Under the pieces are notes generated by a model. It did no database searches and was not told where the DNA came from. It saw nothing but the letters and a program-made list of their open reading frames with translations. A program made the position numbers and the translations under genes. A stretch of 64,000 nucleotides of DNA from Neorhizobium populisoli (GTDB lineage: Bacteria; Pseudomonadota; Alphaproteobacteria; Rhizobiales; Rhizobiaceae): the NCBI RefSeq assembly GCF_019430945.1, contig NZ_JAHYCB010000004.1, forward strand, positions 558,001 to 622,000, read 5' to 3'. The first letter of the stretch is position 1, and each line of letters opens with the position of its first letter. Positions 16,107-23,085 of the stretch are shown here, piece by piece.

Positions 16107-17267
16107 ATGAATTTCGGCCTGACCGGCGAGCAGGAAATGATCGTCAAGACCGTCCGCGATTTTGTCGAGACGGAGATTTATCCGCACGAAAATGAGGTAG
16201 AGCGCACCGGTATCGTGCCGCCGGAGCTTGGCCGAGAGATCGCCACGAAATGTCGGGAAATAGGCTTCTTTGGATGCAATTTCCCCGAAGAGGTGGGAGG
16301 TGCCGGTCTCGATCACACATCTTTCACGCTGGTGGAGCGTGAGCTCGGTCGCGGCTCGATGGCGCTGACCGTGTTTTTTGGCCGCCCCTCCGGCATCCTG
16401 ATGGCTTGCAATGACGAGCAACGAGAAAAGTATCTTTTCCCGGCAGTGAAGGGCGAAAAGTTCGATGCGCTGGCCATGACCGAGCCGGATGCAGGTTCGG
16501 ATGTGCGCGGCATGAAATGTTTTGCCCGGAAAGACGGCGACGACTGGGTTGTCAACGGTACGAAACACTTCATCAGCCACGCCAATATCGCCGACTTCGT
16601 GATCGTCTTCATTGCGACGGGCGAGGAGGAGACACCGCGCGGGCCGAAGAAGCTGATCACCTGTTTCTTCGTCGATCGCGGCACGCCGGGTTTCGAAATC
16701 CGTGAGGGTTACAATTCCGTCTCGCATCGCGGTTACAAGAACTGCATTCTCACCTTCGACGAATGCCGGTTGCCGTCGGCGCAAATCCTCGGCGAGGTAC
16801 ACAAGGGTTTCGACATCGCCAACGACTGGCTTTATGCGACGCGCCTGACGGTTGCGGCCACCTCGGTTGGCCGGGCGCGGCGGGCGTTCGACTACGCCCT
16901 GAACTATGCGGCCGAGCGAAAACAGTTCGGCAAGCCGATCGGCGCCAACCAGGGCGTTTCCTTCAAACTGGCCGACATGATCACCGAGATCGATGCCGCG
17001 GACCTGCTGACGCTCTCCGCCGCCTGGCGGCTCGACCAGGGCCTGCCGTCGAACCGCGAAATCGCCTCCGCCAAGGTGTTTGCCACGGAAATGCTCGCCC
17101 GCGTCACCGACGAAGCGATCCAGATCTTTGGTGGCATGGGCCTGATGGATGACCTGCCGCTGGCGCGGTTCTGGCGAGACGCGCGGGTGGAGCGTATCTG
17201 GGACGGCACGTCGGAAATCCAGAGGCATATCATCAGCCGCGATCTGCTGCGGCCGCTGGGGGCTTGA
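16107..17267 (+). CDS. Acyl-CoA dehydrogenase, probably gamma-butyrobetainyl-CoA dehydrogenase
   Basis: 386 residues, normal length. Flavin and substrate motifs ALAMTEPDAGSDVRGM and VNGTKHFISHANIADF are followed by the C-terminal FGGMGLMDDLPLARFWRD and WDGTSEIQ. Asp366 occupies the place where medium-chain enzymes have the catalytic Glu. It lies between the carnitine dehydrogenase fusion and a CoA ligase plus CaiD-like dehydratase. The natural reaction in that setting is gamma-butyrobetainyl-CoA to crotonobetainyl-CoA, the reverse of CaiA. Substrate is inferred from neighbours only. GTGGAGGAGAAC gives a strong ribosome-binding site. Confidence 0.85.
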   Translation: MNFGLTGEQEMIVKTVRDFVETEIYPHENEVERTGIVPPELGREIATKCREIGFFGCNFPEEVGGAGLDHTSFTLVERELGRGSMALTVFFGRPSGILMACNDEQREKYLFPAVKGEKFDALAMTEPDAGSDVRGMKCFARKDGDDWVVNGTKHFISHANIADFVIVFIATGEEETPRGPKKLITCFFVDRGTPGFEIREGYNSVSHRGYKNCILTFDECRLPSAQILGEVHKGFDIANDWLYATRLTVAATSVGRARRAFDYALNYAAERKQFGKPIGANQGVSFKLADMITEIDAADLLTLSAAWRLDQGLPSNREIASAKVFATEMLARVTDEAIQIFGGMGLMDDLPLARFWRDARVERIWDGTSEIQRHIISRDLLRPLGA

Positions 17268-17298
17268 GATGTATAAGTACTCGCAGTCGTTGGGGCGC

Positions 17299-17470
17299 GC
17301 CCCCCTCTGCCCTGACGGGCATCCCCCCCTCAAGGGGGGAGATCGGATGGAGCACCGCCCCGCGCCTATCTCCCCTGTTAGGTTTAGCCAACGCAAAATG
17401 CTGGGTGAAGGGCATGCCATAGGCCAATCTCCCCCCTTGAGGGGGAGATGCCCGGCAGGGCTGAGGGGTG
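17299..17470. repeat. Palindromic repeat pair, CCCCCTCAAGGGGG type
   Basis: Two inverted copies of a unit built of GCCCTGACGGGCATC / GATGCCCGGCAGGGC and CCCCCTCAAGGGGGGAGAT / TCTCCCCCCTTGAGGGGGAG (at 17307-17345 and 17428-17466) frame about 80 bp. The right copy ends 11 bp before the ligase start, and its GAGGGGTG may act as the gene's weak ribosome-binding site. Confidence 0.7.
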
Positions 17471-17480
17471 TATCTGCGGT

Positions 17481-19556
17481 ATGACGCCAGCCCCCCGTTC
17501 TCTCGACCGCCTCACACGCCCCAAAACCATCGCAGTCTTCGGCGGCAAGGAAGCCCGTCGCGTCATCGAGCAATGCGACAAGATGGGTTTTGCCGGCGAG
17601 ATCTGGCCCGTTCATCCAAAGAGTGACGAAATCCTCGGGCGCAAATGTTATCGCTCGGTGGCTGACCTGCCGGCCGCACCGGATGCCTCCTTCGTCGGTG
17701 TTAACAGGCAGCTGACGATCGAGATCATCCGCGATCTTTCGGCTCGCGGGGCAGGCGGTGCGGTCTGTTACGCCTCCGGCTTCCGCGAAGCCGTGAGCGA
17801 GCTTGCCGATGGCGACGCGCTACAGGCGGCCCTGGTCGCGGCGGCGGGCGACATGCCGATCCTCGGACCGAATTGCTACGGTTTCATCAACATGCTGGAT
17901 GGAGCGCTGATGTGGCCGGATCAGCATGGCATGTTGCGTGTCGACCGCGGCGTCGCGGTGCTGACGCAGTCCTCCAACATTGCCTGCAACATTTCCATGC
18001 AGCAGCGTGGCTTGCCGCTTGCCTATCTGATGACGGCCGGCAACCAGGCACAGACAGGGCTCGCTGAACTCGCCTGCACCGTCATCCAGGATTCCCGCGT
18101 CACCGCCGTCGGCTTGCATGTGGAGGGGTTCGACAGTCTGGAAGCGCTGGAGCGGCTTGCAGGCCTGTCCCGGCAGCTGAAAAAGCCGGTCGTGATGCTG
18201 AAAGTCGGGAAATCGGAGGCGGCGCAGCTTGCGACCGTTTCTCACACAGCTTCGCTCGCCGGCAATGACCGTGTCTCTTCTGCCCTGCTGGAACGTCTCG
18301 GGATCGGCCGTGTCGAAACATTACCCGAACTGCTGGAAACGTTGAAGCTTCTCCATCTCTACGGCCCGCTGGAGAGTGCCGATATCTCGTCCATGAGCTG
18401 TTCCGGCGGCGAAGCCTCGCTGATGGCGGATGCCGGAGTTAGGCGGAAAATCGCCTATCGGCCGCTGAGAGACGAACAGCTGAAGCCCCTGCGCGAAACG
18501 CTCGGCCAGATGGTGACGCTTGCCAACCCGCTGGATTATCACACGTTCGTCTGGGGAAATGGTGAGAAACAGACAGCGGCCATCACTGCGATGATGCAGG
18601 GTGGCTATGCGTTGAATCTCGTGGTGCTGGACTTCCCGCGCCTTGATCGCTGCGACGCCGCCGACTGGATGACGACCGTGGATGCGGTCGTTGCGGCGCG
18701 TATTGCAACGGGAGCCAATGCCGGTATCGTTTCCAGCATGGCGGAAAACCTGCCGGAAGCGGTGGCCGAGCGACTGATGCGTGATGGCGTAGTACCTTTT
18801 TACGGCATCGAGGAAACGCTTGCCGCGGCGGAGACTGCGGCCTTTATCGGCAAGGCCTGGCGTGAGCCTGCACCTGCACCTCTACTGAAATCCAATGCTG
18901 GTGCCGGCGAGTTGGTGACACTCAACGAAGACGACGCAAAGCGCGAGCTTTCCGCCTTCGGTTTGCCAGTTCCAGAGGGGCTGGTGGAGATTGAGCCTGA
19001 AGACACCGGGCCTGCGGCGGAAAGGCTCGGCTTCCCGGTGGTGCTGAAAGGGCGCGGGGTCGCCCACAAGACGGAGGCCGGAGCTGTGAAGCTCAACCTG
19101 AAAAGCCGTGACGAGGTCAACGCCGCGGCGCATGCCATGGCCGGCGCCGCAAACGGCTACCTGGTCGAGAAAATGGCCGGTAAGCCCGTCGCGGAAATCA
19201 TTATCGGCGCCATTCGCGATCCGGTTGCCGGGCTGGTGCTCACGGTCGGCGCTGGCGGGATTTTGGTGGAGCTGCTGGAGGATTCGGCGCTGATCACCTT
19301 GCCACCAACGCGGGCGGCGATCTCTGCGGCGATCTCCGGTCTCAAGATCAGGAAACTGCTGGATGGTTATCGCGGCGGGCCGAAGGGCGACATCGCTGCT
19401 CTGGAGCTGGCTGTTGCCGCCGTCGCAGCCTATCTGGTCGCCAATGCCGGCGATATCGAAGAGCTCGATATCAATCCGGTCATGGTTCTGCCGGAAGGCG
19501 AGGGAGTGGTTGCCGTGGATGCGCTGGTGCGGCGAAGAATTCCATCTTCCCTTTGA
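17481..19556 (+). CDS. NDP-forming acyl-CoA synthetase, probable (gamma-butyro/croto)betaine-CoA ligase
   Basis: 691 residues of the ADP-forming acetyl-CoA synthetase superfamily. A CoA-binding domain (TIAVFGGKEARRVIEQCDKMGF) is followed by flavodoxin-like domains with phosphohistidine motif SHTASLAG (His255), then ATP-grasp from about 480 (GFPVVLKGRGVAHKTEAGAV, ELDINPVMV). It is distinct from the FerA-like copy at 4117. It sits directly ahead of the CaiD homologue where enterobacteria use CaiB/CaiC, so it probably activates gamma-butyrobetaine, crotonobetaine or carnitine. Substrate is inferred. The ATG at 17481 is preferred because the longer frame from 17448 merely translates the repeat. 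Confidence 0.82.
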   Translation: MTPAPRSLDRLTRPKTIAVFGGKEARRVIEQCDKMGFAGEIWPVHPKSDEILGRKCYRSVADLPAAPDASFVGVNRQLTIEIIRDLSARGAGGAVCYASGFREAVSELADGDALQAALVAAAGDMPILGPNCYGFINMLDGALMWPDQHGMLRVDRGVAVLTQSSNIACNISMQQRGLPLAYLMTAGNQAQTGLAELACTVIQDSRVTAVGLHVEGFDSLEALERLAGLSRQLKKPVVMLKVGKSEAAQLATVSHTASLAGNDRVSSALLERLGIGRVETLPELLETLKLLHLYGPLESADISSMSCSGGEASLMADAGVRRKIAYRPLRDEQLKPLRETLGQMVTLANPLDYHTFVWGNGEKQTAAITAMMQGGYALNLVVLDFPRLDRCDAADWMTTVDAVVAARIATGANAGIVSSMAENLPEAVAERLMRDGVVPFYGIEETLAAAETAAFIGKAWREPAPAPLLKSNAGAGELVTLNEDDAKRELSAFGLPVPEGLVEIEPEDTGPAAERLGFPVVLKGRGVAHKTEAGAVKLNLKSRDEVNAAAHAMAGAANGYLVEKMAGKPVAEIIIGAIRDPVAGLVLTVGAGGILVELLEDSALITLPPTRAAISAAISGLKIRKLLDGYRGGPKGDIAALELAVAAVAAYLVANAGDIEELDINPVMVLPEGEGVVAVDALVRRRIPSSL

Positions 19557-19620
19557 CGGGAGGTGCGCGGCTGTGACCCGCCAATACAGAAAACCTCGAC
19601 TGGGGGGAAAGAATACGAGC

Positions 19621-20406
19621 ATGACCGACCAACCGATCAAAACACGCCGCGAGGATGGCATTCTCGAAGTCACCATCGATCGGCCGAAGGCGAATGCGAT
19701 CGATCTTGTCACATCGCGGATCATGGGCGAGATATTTCGCGATTTCCGGGATGATGAAACGCTGCGTGTTGCGATCATTACCGGCGCCGGCGAGAAATTC
19801 TTTTGCCCGGGTTGGGATCTGAAAGCTGCGGCTTCCGGCGATGCCGTGGACGGCGACTATGGCGTCGGCGGTTTTGGAGGCATGCAGGAGCTGCGCGATC
19901 TCAACAAGCCGATCATCGCAGCGGTGAACGGCATCTGCTGCGGCGGCGGTCTGGAAATCGCGCTCTCGACGGATCTCATTCTGGCGGCCGAGCACGCCAC
20001 CTTCGCGCTTCCCGAAATCCGCTCCGGCACGGTTGCCGATGCGGCCTCGATCAAGCTGCCGAAGCGCATTCCCTACCATATCGCAATGGATATGCTGTTT
20101 ACAGGACGCTGGCTCGACGTGCAGGAAGCGCATCGCTGGGGGTTCGTCAATGAAATCCTGACGGCCGAAAAGCTGATGGCCCGCGCCTGGGAGCTGGCAC
20201 GCCTGCTCGAAAGCGGCCCGCCGCTGGTTTATGCGGCGATCAAGGAAGTGGTGCGCGAGGCGGAAGGCGAGAAATTCCAGGCGACCATGAACCGCATTAC
20301 CCGCCGCCAGCTGAAGACGGTCGATATTCTCTATTCCAGCGACGACCAGCTGGAAGGCGCACGCGCCTTTGCCGAAAAGCGTGATCCGGTGTGGAAGGGC
20401 AAGTAA
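19621..20406 (+). CDS. caiD: Carnitinyl-CoA dehydratase-like enoyl-CoA hydratase (CaiD homologue)
   Basis: 261 residues, exactly the length of E. coli CaiD. Many stretches match it: RPKANAID, RVAIITGAGEKFF, GWDLKAAA and the C-terminal AFAEKRDPVWKGK. The catalytic pair Glu111/Glu131 of CaiD corresponds to Glu112 (GGGLE) and Glu132 (LPEIRSG). It interconverts crotonobetainyl-CoA and carnitinyl-CoA. In this aerobic setting it would run in the hydrating direction. A run of G (CTGGGGGGAAAG) precedes the ATG at 19621; a longer frame from 19363 overlaps the ligase and is not supported. Confidence 0.88.
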   Translation: MTDQPIKTRREDGILEVTIDRPKANAIDLVTSRIMGEIFRDFRDDETLRVAIITGAGEKFFCPGWDLKAAASGDAVDGDYGVGGFGGMQELRDLNKPIIAAVNGICCGGGLEIALSTDLILAAEHATFALPEIRSGTVADAASIKLPKRIPYHIAMDMLFTGRWLDVQEAHRWGFVNEILTAEKLMARAWELARLLESGPPLVYAAIKEVVREAEGEKFQATMNRITRRQLKTVDILYSSDDQLEGARAFAEKRDPVWKGK

Positions 20407-20410
20407 CCCT

Positions 20411-20647
20411 TCAGGCTGCGATATCTGCGATCTCGCCGGCCTGCCACAGGACCTTCGGATCCGACATGTCGCCGCTTTCCATATCCACCTGCACCGAATA
20501 AGCCGCGACGCCCACGAAACGTTCGGCCATGGCACGGGCGATCTTTTCTGCCGATGCTGCATTGGATGCGGCCCGCATTTCTCCGGGCGCGATATTGCCC
20601 CTGACCTTCTTGAACGGCAGGACGATGAATTTTTCCGATTTTGACAT
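20411..20647 (-). CDS. Small protein of unknown function in the carnitine island
   Basis: 78 residues, no signal peptide or membrane span. MSKSEKFIVLPFKKVRGNI is followed by an alanine-rich helix (AASNAASAEKIARAMAERFVGVAAYSV) and an acidic C-terminus. The upstream AAAGGGGATTCC is a workable ribosome-binding site. It is convergent with the CaiD-like gene, stop codons 4 bp apart. I do not recognise the family. The compact alpha/beta pattern with an early Arg/Lys patch does not permit a functional call. Confidence 0.6.
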   Translation of the reverse strand: MSKSEKFIVLPFKKVRGNIAPGEMRAASNAASAEKIARAMAERFVGVAAYSVQVDMESGDMSDPKVLWQAGEIADIAA

Positions 20648-20756
20648 GGAATCCCCTTTGATGTTCCCATTTTGTTCATATGATTGGCGAAGTCAACGAC
20701 GAGCCAGTGACATTCGTGAAATAATTCGGGAATAGGGCTTTCTACTCTCGGTTTGG

Positions 20757-21230
20757 GTGAAGAATTTGAATATCGGTTTTTTCGAAGAGGCGGATGTCGA
20801 TGACCTTGCCTCGCTTCTCATGGAAATGCAGGCCTATTACGGGGTATTTTGCCCACCGCGCGAAGCGGTGCTCGCCGGCATTCTTGATCGACCCAAAAAC
20901 TCCGAAATACTGGTTGCGAAGGCAGATCGGATCGTCGGTATGGCGGCTTTCGGGGCCAACTATCCGGGGCCGGGTCTCAAACCCGGTTTCTTTCTCAAGG
21001 ATCTCTATGTCCTGAATGCCGAACGCGGCAGGGATATCGGCACCAAGCTCGTGACGCGGCTGGCGGCGCTGGCGGTAGAGCGTGGCCATAGCCGGATCGA
21101 CTGGACCGCCGGCCGGTCCAACGAAAGGCTGCTGCGTTTTTATGACGAACTGGGTGGAGACCGGAAGGAAGACCGCATCTTTTATCGCCTGGAGGGCGAG
21201 AAACTGAAGGCGCTGGCGGCCAAAGCCTGA
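20757..21230 (+). CDS. GNAT-family N-acetyltransferase
   Basis: 157 residues with the GNAT pattern: an N-terminal IGFFEEADVDDLASLL, a mid beta-hairpin (ILVAKADRIVGMAAF), the acetyl-CoA-binding stretch LKDLYVLNAERGRDIGTKLVTRLAALA and a final NERLLRFYDELGG. The acceptor substrate is unknown. The start codon shown is GTG at 20757 without a clear Shine-Dalgarno; a TTG at 20766 preceded by GGTGAAG is an alternative. It is divergent from the small 20411 gene and has no evident link to the surrounding pathway. Confidence 0.82.
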   Translation: MKNLNIGFFEEADVDDLASLLMEMQAYYGVFCPPREAVLAGILDRPKNSEILVAKADRIVGMAAFGANYPGPGLKPGFFLKDLYVLNAERGRDIGTKLVTRLAALAVERGHSRIDWTAGRSNERLLRFYDELGGDRKEDRIFYRLEGEKLKALAAKA

Positions 21231-21233
21231 GAG

Positions 21234-21632
21234 TTATTGCTTGTGCCCGTCATATTGAGGCAGGTCGTCGGTGATCTCATACCACGGTGCTTTCGAGCCG
21301 ACGAAGATGTGATGGGTCGGACAAATGCTCGGCGCTTCGACAAGCGTGCCCATCGCCACATGATACCAGGCGGCCTCGCGCACGAGAGAATAGAGCAGCG
21401 AGCCGCAAACGCGGCAATGGGCATCGTGATTATCCGCCCCGCCGTAAATCGTCAGGCCGTCGGCTCCCTTGGTGAGCGTGAGCTTCTCACGCGGAATACC
21501 GGCAAACGGCTTGAAGGCCGAACCTGTCGTGCGGCGGCAATCGGAACAGTGGCAATTGGCAGCGTAAACGAAGCTGTCATCAACCGCATATTCTACCGCG
21601 CCGCAAAGGCATCTGCCCGACAGTCTTTTCAT
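21234..21632 (-). CDS. GFA/CENP-V-family zinc protein
   Basis: 132 residues with three cysteine clusters for zinc binding: CLCGAVEY near the N-terminus, CHCSDCRRTTGSAF, and CRVCGSLLY. This is the fold of glutathione-dependent formaldehyde-activating enzyme and its relatives; many members have no proven activity. It starts 7 bp after the Rieske oxygenase stop, on the same strand, so it is very likely co-transcribed. Because the Rieske enzyme and the two DMGDH-like enzymes release formaldehyde or methylene-THF, a formaldehyde-handling role is a reasonable inference. Confidence 0.85.
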   Translation of the reverse strand: MKRLSGRCLCGAVEYAVDDSFVYAANCHCSDCRRTTGSAFKPFAGIPREKLTLTKGADGLTIYGGADNHDAHCRVCGSLLYSLVREAAWYHVAMGTLVEAPSICPTHHIFVGSKAPWYEITDDLPQYDGHKQ

Positions 21633-21639
21633 CTGCGCC

Positions 21640-22869
21640 TCACGCCCGGCTGATCTCATCCAGATACCAGCCGATATAGCGCAATTCGTTCTGTTCCATA
21701 GGGGCGATCGGACCGGGAACGAAGAAACGGGAAACAACGCCGCGGGCGGTATGCTCGATGATCGCCTTGTCTTCGTCCGTTGTCACCTTCCAGAGCCAGG
21801 TGAGCTGTTCGAGATCGTAATCGCGGCCTTCCTCCGCCTTGGCGTCCACCAGCCAGATCAGTTCCATCTCGCAGGTATCTACCGTTTTTGGAATAAAACG
21901 GTAGATCATGCCGTGGTCGGCATAACAGACGAGGAAACTCGTGCCGCCGAGATGGATGGAGGTGACGCCGCCGTCGAAATCTGAAAACCGGCCCATCAGC
22001 GGGGCGAGCGGCTGGCCATCCTTGCTGCCGGTTTTCACGCCATCGTAGAGCGCATACCGGAAGGCATGGATCGCCTCGCGACCTTCCCTGGAATTCTGCC
22101 AGTGATTGCCGGACCCGACTTCAATGCCCAGAGCGCAGGTGCGCTCCTCCATCCTGGCGTTCAGCTCCTCGATCATGTGCAGCGGCTGTTCCAGCGCGTG
22201 GGTCTCGGAATATTCCGGATGCGCCGGGCCGCAATGGTAACACTCGACATAGTTCTCGACGGCGAGCTTCCAGTTGGCGTCCAGCGGGTAACTCTGGCGA
22301 TAGGCGATCTTGGCGGAGGCCCAGCCATATTGCCCGCAGGTGGCGTGCAGCAGGTTTTCCACCTCGGAGAAATCCAGCGGATTTTCGGCGAAGGAAATGA
22401 AGACGAGGCCTTCGACGACACGGACATGCAGCTTTTTCAGCCCGTGGTCCTCGCGCTTGAAATCCTTCGGCATCAGCCGCGCGGCTTTCAGCCGGCCGTC
22501 GTTCGCAAAGGTCCAGGCATGATAGGGACAGACGAAGGCCTTGGCATTGCCCTTTTCCTGCGTGCAAACCTCCGCGCCGCGATGGCGGCAGACGTTCAGC
22601 ATGGCATGCACCGTGCCATCGCCCGCGCGGGTGAGGATGATCTGTTCGGCGCCGAGCTTGAAGACTTCGAAATCGTTGAGATTTGGAATGACGCTTTCGT
22701 GCGCCAGGCAGTGCCAGTGGCGGAAGAAGACGCGGGCCATATCCCGCTCGAAGATCTCGGGGTCGTGGTAGAAGGGGCGGGTGAGGCCATGGCCGGGACG
22801 GTGCTCGGAGATGAGGCGGTCGATGCGGTCGCCGGTGGCGACATTGGTTTTCGGATCGGATGCCAGCAT
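21640..22869 (-). CDS. gbcA: Rieske non-heme iron oxygenase alpha subunit, probable glycine betaine monooxygenase (GbcA-like)
   Basis: 409 residues. The Rieske [2Fe-2S] site is Cys94-x-His96 and Cys114-x2-His117 (CRHRG, CPYHAW). The mononuclear iron site is in NWKLAVENYVECYHCGPAHP, with His212 and His217. The residue bridging the two centres is Glu209 instead of the usual Asp, as in the carnitine oxygenase CntA and relatives acting on quaternary amines. Expected reaction: glycine betaine to dimethylglycine plus formaldehyde. AAGGAG 9 nt upstream of ATG 22869 fixes the start. No GbcB-like ferredoxin reductase is seen anywhere in the window. Confidence 0.87.
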   Translation of the reverse strand: MLASDPKTNVATGDRIDRLISEHRPGHGLTRPFYHDPEIFERDMARVFFRHWHCLAHESVIPNLNDFEVFKLGAEQIILTRAGDGTVHAMLNVCRHRGAEVCTQEKGNAKAFVCPYHAWTFANDGRLKAARLMPKDFKREDHGLKKLHVRVVEGLVFISFAENPLDFSEVENLLHATCGQYGWASAKIAYRQSYPLDANWKLAVENYVECYHCGPAHPEYSETHALEQPLHMIEELNARMEERTCALGIEVGSGNHWQNSREGREAIHAFRYALYDGVKTGSKDGQPLAPLMGRFSDFDGGVTSIHLGGTSFLVCYADHGMIYRFIPKTVDTCEMELIWLVDAKAEEGRDYDLEQLTWLWKVTTDEDKAIIEHTARGVVSRFFVPGPIAPMEQNELRYIGWYLDEISRA

Positions 22870-22914
22870 GATCTCGGTCTCCTTAGTGGCCTTACGGCCT
22901 ATTCGTTCAAGCTG

Positions 22915-23053
22915 CCCCTCATCCGCCCTGCCGGGCACCTTCTCCCCGCCCGCGGGGAGAAGGTGACTCGCGGCACTGTCTTTGCCCCAACGTGGGCGTT
23001 GAGCATGGCACGTCCCCTCTCCCCGCGAGCGGGGAGAGGGTTAGGGTGAGGGG
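22915..23053. repeat. Rhizobial mosaic palindromic repeat (A-to-B orientation)
   Basis: CCCCTCATCCGCCCTGCCGG plus CTTCTCCCCGCCCGCGGGGAG (type A) at the left and CTCTCCCCGCGAGCGGGGAGAG with TTAGGGTGAGGGGC (type B) at the right. The middle contains GACGTGCCATGC on the minus strand, shared with 28095-28233. It separates the Rieske gene from the DMGDH-like pair. Confidence 0.8.
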
Positions 23054-23085
23054 CAGTCTCATCGGCAAAGCCGATGAAGGGCAAT

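Noticed and set aside
15849-17615. 588-codon open frame on the minus strand
   Set aside because: Antisense to the acyl-CoA dehydrogenase and through repeats; shadow frame.
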